NCBI RefSeq assembly: GCF_001543175.1
Contig: NZ_CP014161.1
Location: forward strand, 620,001 to 684,000
DNA from: Aerococcus urinae
GTDB lineage: Bacteria > Bacillota > Bacilli > Lactobacillales > Aerococcaceae
Length of the DNA: 64,000 nucleotides
Reading direction: 5' to 3'
This document shows positions 1 through 8,526 of the stretch, in pieces (the first letter of the stretch is position 1; each line of letters begins with the position of its first letter). The translations under genes were made by a program, and so were the position numbers. Under the pieces are notes generated by a model. It was not told the origin of the DNA and did no database searches. It worked only from the letters and a program-made list of their open reading frames with translations.

Positions 1-2
1 GA

Positions 3-170
3 TCAGATATTGAAGTGAGACGATTTGAAAAAGAGGGCGAGGAACGATGCATGGTGCGCTATGATCGTGAAAGTGAAAGCTTTCTATTAATCGAGCATGG
101 GGTAGATCAAACTTTTCAATTTGATGATATCGACCTAGCCGCTATGGAGATTTATGACCTCATTCAATAA
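3..170 (+). CDS. YkuJ-family protein (DUF1797), 5'-truncated by window edge
   Basis: An open frame enters from the left edge and ends at TAA 168-170. The residues include RRFEKEGEERCMVRYD and a C-terminal FDDIDLAAMEIYDLIQ, which resemble the small YkuJ-like proteins of Firmicutes (about 75-80 aa). The function of the family is unknown to me. About 55 C-terminal residues are visible, and a hairpin terminator follows directly. Confidence 0.7.
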   Translation, partial: SDIEVRRFEKEGEERCMVRYDRESESFLLIEHGVDQTFQFDDIDLAAMEIYDLIQ

Positions 171-184
171 TTTGACTAACAAAC

Positions 185-210
185 AGCCTGGAGATTGTCC
201 AGGCTTTTTC
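185..210 (+). terminator. Intrinsic terminator of the YkuJ-like gene
   Basis: AGCCTGG (185-191) pairs with CCAGGCT (199-205) around a 7-nt loop, followed by TTTTC. It separates the truncated gene from murE. Confidence 0.85.
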
Positions 211-234
211 TGTAGATAGACAATTGGGCTGATC

Positions 235-264
235 TTGTTAAACAAAGTTGACTTAGTGTATAAT
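235..264 (+). promoter_or_regulatory. Candidate murE promoter
   Basis: TTGTTA (235-240), 18-nt spacer, TATAAT (259-264). A second TTGACT at 248-253 lies too close to the -10 to serve it. Start would be near 271, 20-25 nt before murE. Confidence 0.6.
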
Positions 265-293
265 GGGAATTCAGAAGAGAAAGTGAGGCAATT

Positions 294-1808
294 ATGAAAA
301 AGACATTAAGGGAGATATGTCGCCTACTTGACGAACGAGGACAATTAAAGAGTCCGCGGCTAAAGAGCCAGGCGTCAGTCCAAAACTTAAGTTACAATTC
401 TAAGGCGGTTTCTGAAGGAACATTATTCTTCTGCAAGGGAGCGCATTTTAAGCCTGCTTATTTAGAACAAGCCCAAGCTTTAGGAGCCATTGCCTATGTG
501 AGTGAGCAGGACTATGGCCTGGATCTCCCCCTTATACAAGTGGAAGATATTCGTTTAGCCATGCCCATTATTGCGGATTTCTTTTACCAAGCCCCTTACC
601 AAGCCTTTCACCTAACTGGGATTACGGGAACTAAGGGGAAGACAACGACTACCTTCTATTTAACTAAGATTCTTGATTTGTATCAGAAAAGCTTAGGAAA
701 GGAGCCAACTGCCTATCTGTCTTCCTCAAGTTATTATGATGGAGTTGACCAAGGAGAATCCCACTTAACCACGCCCGAGTCCCTTGAACTTTTCTATCGC
801 TTTAACCATGTCCGCGAGTCAGCAATCGACTTTATGACTATGGAAGTTTCCAGTCAGGCTCTCAAGTATCACCGGGTAGCAGAAGTTCCCTTTGAAGTCG
901 GAGCTTTTCTGAATATTTCCACGGACCATATTTCACCAAGCGAGCATCCCAATTTCGAAGATTACTTCATGAGTAAGCTTAAGCTTTTTGATCAAAGTCA
1001 GTTGGCGGTGATTAACTTAGACGCTGACCATATCGATCGAATTTATCAAAGAGCAAGCGATTCGAAAACGGTCAAGGAAATTGTGACGGTTTCGACTAAG
1101 GATGAACAGGCCGATTATCTAGCTAAAAACATTGTGTCTGGGTCTGATCAACAACACTTTGTTTTACATGCTCCTGACTTTGAAGGAGAAATCCGGATGA
1201 AGATGCTGGGGCGGTTTAATGTAGAAAACGCCCTAGTCGCTATTGCGATTGCCCGCTACTACCAGGTTCCTTATGAAACCATAAAAAAAGCCTTACAAGA
1301 AGCACAAACTGAAGGTCGGATGGAAGTCTATCATTCTACGGATAAACGCATCCATGCTATCGTTGACTTCGCCCACAATAAATTGAGCCTAGAAAAACTT
1401 TTTGAAGCCAGCCGACAAATGTATCCTAAGGCCCATAGCATTGTGGTCTTTGGCTCTGCAGGGGACAAAGCAATTTCTAGACGCAAGGATTTAGGGGAAA
1501 TCGCCGCCCAATATGCGGATGAAATTATTCTCACCATGGATGACCCGGGGACTGAATCAGTGGAAAAAATATGCCAAGAAATCAACCAACCCATTCAAGC
1601 GGCTAAGCGCCAGGCGAAAATTATCCCTAATCGTCCCCAAGCGATTGACTATGCTTTTCAACAAGCTTCTGCTTATGATGGAGAGGTCGTGGTCTTGATT
1701 GCTGGTAAGGGGGATGAAGATACCATGAAAATTAATGGTGTCGACCAAGCTTACCCAACCGATCGCTATTATGTGAAGCAGGCTTTAGAAGAAATACCCA
1801 AGCATTAG
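294..1808 (+). CDS. murE: UDP-N-acetylmuramoyl-L-alanyl-D-glutamate--amino acid ligase (MurE), probably L-lysine type
   Basis: Mur ligase of 504 aa. It adds the third amino acid to UDP-MurNAc-L-Ala-D-Glu in cytoplasmic peptidoglycan precursor synthesis. The central ATP loop GITGTKGKTTTT is near residues 108-119, and the family segments TTPESLELF and GRFNVENALVA are present. The substrate-specificity region reads DDPGTE rather than the DNPR of diaminopimelate enzymes, which suggests L-lysine. The specificity is inferred. The gene has its own promoter and is followed after 17 nt by hom; it is not in the dcw cluster, as in streptococci and relatives. Confidence 0.93.
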   Translation: MKKTLREICRLLDERGQLKSPRLKSQASVQNLSYNSKAVSEGTLFFCKGAHFKPAYLEQAQALGAIAYVSEQDYGLDLPLIQVEDIRLAMPIIADFFYQAPYQAFHLTGITGTKGKTTTTFYLTKILDLYQKSLGKEPTAYLSSSSYYDGVDQGESHLTTPESLELFYRFNHVRESAIDFMTMEVSSQALKYHRVAEVPFEVGAFLNISTDHISPSEHPNFEDYFMSKLKLFDQSQLAVINLDADHIDRIYQRASDSKTVKEIVTVSTKDEQADYLAKNIVSGSDQQHFVLHAPDFEGEIRMKMLGRFNVENALVAIAIARYYQVPYETIKKALQEAQTEGRMEVYHSTDKRIHAIVDFAHNKLSLEKLFEASRQMYPKAHSIVVFGSAGDKAISRRKDLGEIAAQYADEIILTMDDPGTESVEKICQEINQPIQAAKRQAKIIPNRPQAIDYAFQQASAYDGEVVVLIAGKGDEDTMKINGVDQAYPTDRYYVKQALEEIPKH

Positions 1809-1825
1809 ATAAGAAGGAGGCAAGT

Positions 1826-3106
1826 ATGGTAAGTAAGAAGATAGCTATTTTAGGTTTAGGAACAGTTGGTCAGGGTGTATTCCGCGTTTTGCGCGATCAT
1901 CAGGCCAAAATTACCAGCCAACTCCACCATGCCCTTGAAGTAAAAAAGATCTTTGTCAGAAGCCCCGAAAAAGTCACCGAAGAATTTTCTAGTCAGGCTG
2001 AAATTGTTACTGATTATCAAGAGATTATTGCTGACCCTGACATTGATATTGTGGTTGAAGTCATGGGAGGCATTGATTTTGCCAAGCAATGTATTGAAGG
2101 TGCTCTTCAAGCAGGCAAAGCGGTTGTCACTGCCAATAAGGACCTTATTTGTGAACATGGTGCTTCTTTAAGTCAACTGGCTGAAGCTAAAGAACTTGAC
2201 TTACGCTTCGAGGCGGCGGTCGCTGGTGGCATCCCTATCTTAAACACCTTACGCAATAGTTTTGCTGGCGATGAAGTCACTGAAATATTAGGGATTCTAA
2301 ACGGAACCTCTAACTTTATTATTAGCGAAATGACCGAAAATGGTTCTAGCTACCAAGAAGCCTTAGCTAAAGCTCAGAAACTCGGTTTTGCTGAAGCTGA
2401 TCCAAGTGCAGATGTGGATGGCCTTGATGCGGGGCGTAAGGCGGTTATCCTCGCCAAAATGGGCTTTGGGATTAGTCTTAATTTAGATGACGTGATGATC
2501 AAAGGAATTAGTGATTTAAATGCGGTAGATATTGAGGTTGCTAGAAATTTAGGTTATGTGATTAAATCCTTGGCAGTCCTCAACCGACAAGGAGAGAATT
2601 TTGCTTGTGAAGTGCAAAGTTTTTTACTTGAAAACTCACACCCACTAGCTATGGTTAAACAGGAAATGAATGCCGTTTATACCAAGAGTAAGGCTGGGGG
2701 AGAAATGATGTTTTACGGCCCTGGAGCCGGCGAGTTGCCGACAGGGGTTGCTGTTGTGAGTGATATCATCCAAGTCGCTAAGAACCAGGAAAATGATGAC
2801 TACCAAGTCTTTGCCAATTATCGTTTAGATGAAAAGGTCCACTTGTCTGCTCAAGCCAACTATCCTTATTATTATCGTTTAGCCATCCAGGACCAGAGTC
2901 AAGGCCTAAAGACCCTGCTCGATCTTCTCAACCAAGAAGGGATCTCTATCAACCACTTGGGTAATTACCAAGAGGGAATGCTGTATATTTTAACCAGTCC
3001 AGGAAGCTATTCTTCTCATCAAGCAATTGCAAAGCAGCTTGACAGCGCTCAAGGAGTGAAATTATTGGCTTCCTATCCTATTTTTAAAGAAGAAAAGGAG
3101 GACTAA
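1826..3106 (+). CDS. hom: Homoserine dehydrogenase
   Basis: Reduces aspartate semialdehyde to homoserine with NAD(P)H, in the threonine/methionine branch. The N-terminal Rossmann motif GLGTVGQGVFRVL is near residues 10-22. The catalytic-domain signature GILNGTSNFIISEM and the ADPSADVDGLDAGRK segment follow. Residues from about 345 form a C-terminal ACT domain, the usual site of threonine feedback. The 426 aa length is normal. A strong AAGGAGG precedes the ATG, and thrB follows after 3 nt, so the two are one transcription unit. Confidence 0.95.
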   Translation: MVSKKIAILGLGTVGQGVFRVLRDHQAKITSQLHHALEVKKIFVRSPEKVTEEFSSQAEIVTDYQEIIADPDIDIVVEVMGGIDFAKQCIEGALQAGKAVVTANKDLICEHGASLSQLAEAKELDLRFEAAVAGGIPILNTLRNSFAGDEVTEILGILNGTSNFIISEMTENGSSYQEALAKAQKLGFAEADPSADVDGLDAGRKAVILAKMGFGISLNLDDVMIKGISDLNAVDIEVARNLGYVIKSLAVLNRQGENFACEVQSFLLENSHPLAMVKQEMNAVYTKSKAGGEMMFYGPGAGELPTGVAVVSDIIQVAKNQENDDYQVFANYRLDEKVHLSAQANYPYYYRLAIQDQSQGLKTLLDLLNQEGISINHLGNYQEGMLYILTSPGSYSSHQAIAKQLDSAQGVKLLASYPIFKEEKED

Positions 3107-3109
3107 TCC

Positions 3110-4009
3110 ATGCAGCGTGTTATAGTTCCTGCCACTTCAGCCAATTTAGGCCCAGGTTTTGACTCGGTCGGAGTGGCTGTCGACTTGTATTTAAGAGTAG
3201 ATATCATTGGCCCTAGTCAAGAATGGGAGATTAGACATAACCTGGGGGATGATGTCCCGACTGATGAGAATAACCTATTGATAAAAACCATTCTCGATCT
3301 TGCCCCCCAAACACCGCCCCAACAATTATATATGCATAGTCAGATTCCCATCACCCGTGGCCTAGGGAGCAGTTCCAGTGCCATTGTTGCTGCTATTGAA
3401 ATTGTTGATTATCTCAATCAATTCCAGTGGTCACTTAGCCACAAAATCAATTTAGCCAATAAAATCGAAGGACATCCAGATAATATTGCTCCTTGTTTAG
3501 CAGGCGGACTAGTGATTGGAGTAGCGATCAGTTCGGAAGAAGTGATTTGGTCTAAGGAAGTCTTTCCTAATACTCGCCTAATCGCAACCGTTCCTCATTA
3601 TCATCTGTCGACCAAAAAAGCTCGCGAAGTCCTACCCGACCGCCTGTCATACGCTGATGCTGTTCGGGCCAATGGAATGGGAAATGTTCTCGTTTCCAAG
3701 TTAATGGAAGGCAATCTGGATGATGCGGGCCGATTAATGGAACAGGATTATTTCCACGAGCCTTATCGCAAGAGCTTAGTACCTGAATTAGAACAAGTAC
3801 GTCAACTTTTAAAAGGTGTTCCTGGAGTTTATGGTAGCTATCTTAGTGGAGCTGGGCCTACTGTCATGACCATGGTTCAGGCTTCCCATAGCCAAGAAGT
3901 TAAGGACCTGCTGGAGGCTAGCCTTGAAGAGGTCAGCCTCTATGACCTTGCTATTGATGATAAGGGGAGTCGCTTTGAAGATGTGAAAACCCTAGATGAG
4001 TTTGAATAA
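3110..4009 (+). CDS. thrB: Homoserine kinase
   Basis: GHMP-family kinase of 299 aa that phosphorylates homoserine to O-phosphohomoserine. PATSANLGPGFDSVG at the N-terminus and the ATP-binding ITRGLGSSSSAIVAAI near residues 80-95 are diagnostic, and the C-terminal GSYLSGAGPTVM motif is present. The AAAGGAGG ribosome site lies inside the end of hom. No threonine synthase gene is seen in the window, so the pathway's last step is encoded elsewhere. Confidence 0.95.
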   Translation: MQRVIVPATSANLGPGFDSVGVAVDLYLRVDIIGPSQEWEIRHNLGDDVPTDENNLLIKTILDLAPQTPPQQLYMHSQIPITRGLGSSSSAIVAAIEIVDYLNQFQWSLSHKINLANKIEGHPDNIAPCLAGGLVIGVAISSEEVIWSKEVFPNTRLIATVPHYHLSTKKAREVLPDRLSYADAVRANGMGNVLVSKLMEGNLDDAGRLMEQDYFHEPYRKSLVPELEQVRQLLKGVPGVYGSYLSGAGPTVMTMVQASHSQEVKDLLEASLEEVSLYDLAIDDKGSRFEDVKTLDEFE

Positions 4010-4017
4010 TATGCTTA

Positions 4018-4058
4018 AACACGACTTCTAGCCGCTAGTTTTAGAAGTCGTGTTTTCC
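4018..4058 (+). terminator. Terminator after thrB
   Basis: AACACGACTTCTA (4018-4030) pairs with TAGAAGTCGTGTT (4042-4054), followed by TTCC. A 13-bp stem closes the murE-hom-thrB unit. Confidence 0.9.
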
Positions 4059-4080
4059 TCTATTTTAAAGAGCCCATCAA

Positions 4081-4108
4081 TTATCAAAGCCAATGATTAT
4101 GCTATAAT
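4081..4108 (+). promoter_or_regulatory. Promoter of the yqeG operon
   Basis: Extended -10 TGCTATAAT (hexamer 4103-4108) with a weak -35-like TTATCA at 4081-4086. The yqeG ATG follows 27 nt after the -10. Confidence 0.65.
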
Positions 4109-4134
4109 GTAAGAAATGTAGAGAGGAGAGGGAT

Positions 4135-4665
4135 ATGCTCACAGACTACTTCCTACCGACCTGGTTGGTAGATACAATTTATTCCATTTCTCCCCAAGCT
4201 TTAAAGAGCTTGAGTGTGAAAGGGATAATAACTGATTTAGATAATACCTTAATTGCCTGGGATTTTCCGGATGCTACCCAGGAATTGATTGAATGGGTCA
4301 AAGAGATGCAAGAAAATGGCATTGAGGTCATGATTTTATCCAATAACAATGAACAGCGGGTAAAACATGTCGCAGATCAATTACAAGTTCCATACTATTC
4401 AGCAGCTTTTAAACCCTTTCGCAAGGGAATAAGACATTTATTGAAAATTTCCGGCTTAAAAGAAGAAGAAGTTATTATCATTGGCGACCAGCTATTGACT
4501 GATATTTTTGTGGCCAACCGGCAAGGCTTGCGCAGTGTCTTGGTCCGACCGGTGACCAACAGTGATAGTGTAGTCACGCGGATAAACCGTCGTATCGAAA
4601 GCTTTGTCTTTAATGGACTAAAAAGACGCTATTCAGAATTAAAGTGGAGGGATCGGATTGACTGA
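4135..4665 (+). CDS. yqeG: YqeG family HAD IIIA-type phosphatase
   Basis: 176-aa HAD-superfamily phosphatase. Motif I ITDLDNTLIAWD carries the catalytic Asp34/Asp36, motif II is MILSNN, and the late motif IIGDQLLTDIF supplies acidic metal ligands. Its substrate is not established to my knowledge. It heads the conserved yqeG-yqeH-yhbY-nadD-yqeK-rsfS operon, and its end overlaps the TTG start of yqeH by 8 nt. Confidence 0.92.
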   Translation: MLTDYFLPTWLVDTIYSISPQALKSLSVKGIITDLDNTLIAWDFPDATQELIEWVKEMQENGIEVMILSNNNEQRVKHVADQLQVPYYSAAFKPFRKGIRHLLKISGLKEEEVIIIGDQLLTDIFVANRQGLRSVLVRPVTNSDSVVTRINRRIESFVFNGLKRRYSELKWRDRID

Positions 4666-5770
4666 GGAAGTCCTTTATTGTATTGGTTGTGGAGCGAGCT
4701 TGCAAACAGACCAGCCCAAGGAGCGAGGCTATACTCCAAAAAGTGCCTATGATAAGGGGGTAGAAAGTGGCGAGCTCTATTGCCAACGCTGTTTTAAATT
4801 GCGCCACTATAACCAATTAGAAAAAGTCCAAATGACCCCAGCAGAATTTAGGCAGATTTTACATGAGATCAGTGAGGACGATGCTTTAATCGTCAATGTC
4901 ATTGATATTTTTGACGTACAGTCCACCATTATTCCGGCCTTAGAACGTTTAGTGGGAAATAATGATATTGTATTTGTAGCGAATAAAGTTGACCTGCTCC
5001 CTAGTGATGTCAAAAGCAGTAAAATTGAAGCCTGGCTGAAGAAATATTTAAAGGACCAAGGTTTTAAAGCTAGAAATGTCTTCCTAACCTCTGCCGTGAA
5101 AAATAAAGCCATCGATGATCTCTTTAGCTTTATTGACCAACACCGCAAGGGCCGCAATGTTTACATTGTCGGAGTAAGTAATGTGGGAAAATCGACCTTA
5201 ATTAACAGTATGCTCAGGGCCCAAGGCTTTAGCGATAGTGTCATTACCACCAGTCAATTTCCTGGAACTACTCTAGATTTGATAAAAATTCCTTTTGATG
5301 AAGCGAGTGACTTAATTGACACGCCTGGTATTCTTAAGGACAGTCAAATGACCAGTTTACTGGATTATAAGAGTATTGAGCAAATCCTCCCCCAAAAACG
5401 GATAAAGCCGAGAACCTTTCAATTAAATCCGGGTCAGAGTTTATTCCTAGGCGGAATGGCTCGCTTTGACTACTTAGAAGGAGACAAACAGGGGGTAACA
5501 GTTTACTTGAGTAATCAAGTGGACATTCACCGTCGGAAAACTGAAGGATCTGATGAATTCTTAGCCAAACACCAAGGGGGCCTACTCACCCCACCAAGTG
5601 CCAGTGAAGTCGAGCGATTTCCCGATCTTGTTGGTCAGGTCTATACCATTAAGGCCCCATGTGATTTGGTTATTGCTGGCCTAGGCTGGCTAAGTATCAA
5701 AAAACCAGGAAAAGTAGCTATTTATGCACCTAAAACAGTCGATATTTTTCAAAGAAAACCACTTATTTAG
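4658..5770 (+). CDS. yqeH: Ribosome biogenesis GTPase YqeH (circularly permuted)
   Basis: 370-aa GTPase with permuted motif order: G4 NKVD near residue 109 comes before G1 GVSNVGKSTLIN and G3 DTPG. An N-terminal zinc-finger-like set CIGC (residues 8-11) and CQRC precedes the G domain. In B. subtilis YqeH acts in 30S subunit assembly. The start is TTG, with GGAGGG five bases upstream inside yqeG. Confidence 0.95.
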   Translation: MTEEVLYCIGCGASLQTDQPKERGYTPKSAYDKGVESGELYCQRCFKLRHYNQLEKVQMTPAEFRQILHEISEDDALIVNVIDIFDVQSTIIPALERLVGNNDIVFVANKVDLLPSDVKSSKIEAWLKKYLKDQGFKARNVFLTSAVKNKAIDDLFSFIDQHRKGRNVYIVGVSNVGKSTLINSMLRAQGFSDSVITTSQFPGTTLDLIKIPFDEASDLIDTPGILKDSQMTSLLDYKSIEQILPQKRIKPRTFQLNPGQSLFLGGMARFDYLEGDKQGVTVYLSNQVDIHRRKTEGSDEFLAKHQGGLLTPPSASEVERFPDLVGQVYTIKAPCDLVIAGLGWLSIKKPGKVAIYAPKTVDIFQRKPLI

Positions 5771-5778
5771 GAGGAAAT

Positions 5779-6102
5779 ATGCTAATTAATAAACAAAAAA
5801 AGGCAATCAAAAAAGCAGCTCATCATGAGAAGGCCATTTTACAAATTGGAAAAAACGGTTTAAAAGATGAGTTAATGGAACAAATTGACCAAGCCCTAGA
5901 GAAGAGAGAGCTAGTTAAAATCTCAGTTTTACAAAATGCCGGGATTGAGACCGACCAAGCTCTTGAAGCCATTGACCAGACCCTAGCGCCTCAATTCGTT
6001 TATAGTATCGGACACACGATCGTCCTCTACCGGACTTCCTCAGAGGAAAAGAATCAAAAGCTATCGAAAGAAATTCGCGCCTTAAAAAATAAGGGAGTGT
6101 AG
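5779..6102 (+). CDS. yhbY: YhbY-family CRM-domain RNA-binding protein
   Basis: 107-aa single CRM domain with the basic start INKQKKAIKKAAHH and the signature ILQIGKNGLKDELMEQID, plus a C-terminal VLYRTS strand. The family binds pre-ribosomal RNA and is linked to large-subunit assembly. AGGAGG precedes the ATG. It lies between yqeH and nadD, as in other Firmicutes. Confidence 0.93.
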   Translation: MLINKQKKAIKKAAHHEKAILQIGKNGLKDELMEQIDQALEKRELVKISVLQNAGIETDQALEAIDQTLAPQFVYSIGHTIVLYRTSSEEKNQKLSKEIRALKNKGV

Positions 6103-6105
6103 TGA

Positions 6106-6750
6106 ATGGCTGATAACAGTCAAAGACAAGGGAATTACAGCTGCCAAGTCCTTGAAGAATCCCAGGAAAGCAGTTCGGCTAAAAAAAGAATTGGTCTTTT
6201 AGGGGGAACATTCAATCCCATTCACCAGGGGCATTTGATGGTGGCTGAACAGGTCTATGAAAAGTTATGCCTAGACCGCGTGGACTTTATGCCTAGCAAT
6301 CTTCCGCCCCATGCCGAGCATAAGGAGACCATTGCTGCCGACAAACGTTTGGCCATGCTAGACCTTGCCATCCAAGCAAATGACCACTTTGCAATAGAAA
6401 AAATTGAGCTGGATCGTCCCGGTAAATCCTATACTTACGATACCATGGATATCTTGACCACCCTCCATCCTGACAATGAGTATTATTTTATTATCGGCGG
6501 TGACATGGTGGAAAACCTCCCCAAGTGGTACCGGGTTGAAGAATTAATGCAGCTTTGTTATTTTGTCGGGGTCCAAAGACCTGGCTATGATATGCCGAGT
6601 GATTATAATATTATCTATGTCGATAGTCCTCAAATTGATATTTCTTCAAGCTATATACGTCAAAGCGTCAATAAGGGATCCAGCATCCGCTACTTATTGC
6701 CTGAAGAGGTCAGAGACTATATTGATAAGGAAGGGTTATATCGTGACTAA
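6106..6750 (+). CDS. nadD: Nicotinate-nucleotide adenylyltransferase
   Basis: 214-aa enzyme making deamido-NAD from nicotinate mononucleotide and ATP. The nucleotidyltransferase motif GLLGGTFNPIHQGHL with its HxGH histidines starts near residue 29. The C-terminal ISSSYIRQ motif and the DYI tail are present. The roughly 28 hydrophilic residues before the domain are an extension also seen in some Lactobacillales. The end overlaps yqeK by 8 nt. Confidence 0.95.
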   Translation: MADNSQRQGNYSCQVLEESQESSSAKKRIGLLGGTFNPIHQGHLMVAEQVYEKLCLDRVDFMPSNLPPHAEHKETIAADKRLAMLDLAIQANDHFAIEKIELDRPGKSYTYDTMDILTTLHPDNEYYFIIGGDMVENLPKWYRVEELMQLCYFVGVQRPGYDMPSDYNIIYVDSPQIDISSSYIRQSVNKGSSIRYLLPEEVRDYIDKEGLYRD

Positions 6751-7354
6751 AGAAATAAGTTATTCCCACAAATACATTGTGGCTAGTCGTGAAGACTTAA
6801 TTAAGGCGTTAAAGAATAATTTATCAAAGGATCGCTTCGAACACTGTTTACGGGTGGAGTCCACCGCTATCGAACTGGCCCAAAAATATCAGTTGAATCG
6901 GGAGCGGGCAGGGATAGCTGGCCTCCTTCATGACTATGCTAAAGAAGACAGTCTGGAAAGCTTGAAGTCCTATGCCCATTTTCCTGGTTTTGATGAAGAG
7001 TGGGTGAACTATGGTAATGCGATCTGGCATGGTCCCCTAGCAGCGATGAAGGCTGTGGATGATTTTGGTCTCCATGATTTAGAGATTTATTATGCGATTT
7101 ATAAACACACCACCGGAAGTATCAACTGGACGGATACGGCTAAATTAGTCTTTTTGGCAGACTATATGGAGCCAGGTCGGGATTTTCCTGGGGTAGACAA
7201 AGCCCGGGACTTAACTGAGCGATCCATTGATTTGGCAGTGGATTATAAAATTAAAGAAAATCTAAAACATCTCATTGAAAAGGGACAAAGTATTTATCCA
7301 GAGAGTTTAGCGGTATATAATGCTTGGATTAATAAGAAAGGAAAGAGTGAATGA
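6743..7354 (+). CDS. yqeK: YqeK: bis(5'-nucleosyl)-tetraphosphatase (symmetrical), HD domain
   Basis: HD-superfamily hydrolase that splits Ap4A into two ADP. The metal-binding pattern is FEHCLRVE, then LLHDYAKE (the HD pair), H in GNAIWHGPLAA, and YKHTTGS. I place the start at GTG 6743, preceded by AGGAAGGG at 7-nt spacing and giving 203 aa. A longer frame back to 6563 lies inside nadD and is not believable. It overlaps rsfS by 4 nt. Confidence 0.92.
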   Translation: MTKEISYSHKYIVASREDLIKALKNNLSKDRFEHCLRVESTAIELAQKYQLNRERAGIAGLLHDYAKEDSLESLKSYAHFPGFDEEWVNYGNAIWHGPLAAMKAVDDFGLHDLEIYYAIYKHTTGSINWTDTAKLVFLADYMEPGRDFPGVDKARDLTERSIDLAVDYKIKENLKHLIEKGQSIYPESLAVYNAWINKKGKSE

Positions 7355-7728
7355 CTAATCAATTAAATCGTCCGTTAATGGAGCTTATTGTAAAGGCAGC
7401 TGATGATCGTTTAGGTCAGGACATTGTTGCTCTAGAAGTTAACCAATTAACCCCACTGGCTGACTATTTCGTTATTGTTAGCGCTAAAAATGACAGACAA
7501 GTCAATGCCATTGTGGATAGTATTGCGGAAGCTGTTGAAGCAGCAGACTATACGGTTAAAGGCATTGAAGGGAAAGACGGTCATGCCTGGGTATTAATTG
7601 ACTGTGTGGATGTCATTGTCCATGTCTTTAATAAAGAAGTGCGTAGTCATTATAATATTGAAAAATTGTGGAATGATGCGCCATTGGTCAATTTAACGGC
7701 TTTATTGGAAAATGATGATGAAGACTAA
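7351..7728 (+). CDS. rsfS: Ribosomal silencing factor RsfS
   Basis: 125-aa RsfS/YbeB protein that binds L14 and blocks subunit joining when nutrients are low. The conserved segments LTPLADYFVIVSAKNDRQV and GKDGHAWVLIDCVDVIVHVF are clear. ATGA overlap couples it to yqeK, and its end overlaps the methyltransferase gene that follows. Confidence 0.95.
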   Translation: MTNQLNRPLMELIVKAADDRLGQDIVALEVNQLTPLADYFVIVSAKNDRQVNAIVDSIAEAVEAADYTVKGIEGKDGHAWVLIDCVDVIVHVFNKEVRSHYNIEKLWNDAPLVNLTALLENDDED

Positions 7729-8476
7729 CCAATATGCCTTGTTTAGTGAAGTCTACCACCAAATTTTTGACCAATCCCTCTACCAGGCCTGGCAGAATTA
7801 TTTAGAAGATCAGGTTGAGAGGCGCTTGACTCATCAAGAGGGAATAAAAATTTTGGATATGGCTTGTGGAGATGGGCGCTTAACCCTGGAACTGGCCAAG
7901 ACCGGCTATGATGTGACAGGCATGGACCTGTCTGAAGAAATGTTAATCATTGCTCAAGCAGAGATGCAGGAGGCAGGGGTTTACGTTCCTTATTTTCAAG
8001 CAGATATGCGCAGCTTTAAAACTGAGACAAGCTATGACCTGATTTCCATCTTTTGTGACAGTATCTGTTACTTAGACAGTCTAGCTGACTTAGAAGCTAC
8101 CTTTAAGGCTTGCTATGAGGCCTTAGAAAAGGGTGGCCTCTTGCTTTTTGATATCCATAGTTCTTACCAGATGAATTGTATATACCCTGACTTTCAATGG
8201 GTGGATAGCTGGGATGATGCTGTTTTTACCTGGCAAAGTGACCAGATGAGGGGGCCTAATACCATCGATCATTTATTGAATATCTTCGTTAAGGATGAGA
8301 CGGGCCCGCTTTATCAGCGTTTTGAAGAAGTTCACCAGGAGCAAATATGGCCCCTGGAAAGCTATCAAGAGCTCTTACTGGCTCAAGGTTTCAGGGGGAT
8401 TCAAGTTACAGCGGACTTTAGCCAGGAAAAACCTAGCCAAAAGAGTCGCCGTCTCTTCTTTTCCTGTAAAAAGTAA
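7712..8476 (+). CDS. yqeM: Class I SAM-dependent methyltransferase (YqeM-like)
   Basis: 254 aa. SAM motif I ILDMACGDGRLTLELA is near residues 46-61, followed by GMDLSEEML and the YFQADMRSF/YDLISIFCDSICYL segments typical of YqeM. The substrate is unknown. Three Met codons start the frame (7712, 7715, 7718-region) inside the end of rsfS, so the exact start is uncertain by a few codons. It sits in the operon between rsfS and tmcAL. Confidence 0.88.
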   Translation: MMMKTNQYALFSEVYHQIFDQSLYQAWQNYLEDQVERRLTHQEGIKILDMACGDGRLTLELAKTGYDVTGMDLSEEMLIIAQAEMQEAGVYVPYFQADMRSFKTETSYDLISIFCDSICYLDSLADLEATFKACYEALEKGGLLLFDIHSSYQMNCIYPDFQWVDSWDDAVFTWQSDQMRGPNTIDHLLNIFVKDETGPLYQRFEEVHQEQIWPLESYQELLLAQGFRGIQVTADFSQEKPSQKSRRLFFSCKK

Positions 8477-8526
8477 GTAGAAATTTTTCAGGGAAAGGCT
8501 GAGTGAGTTAAGGAGGCTAGAATAAC

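Noticed and set aside
6563-6742. Long N-terminal extension of yqeK inside nadD
   Set aside because: The frame is open by chance; family length and the AGGAAGGG site support GTG 6743.
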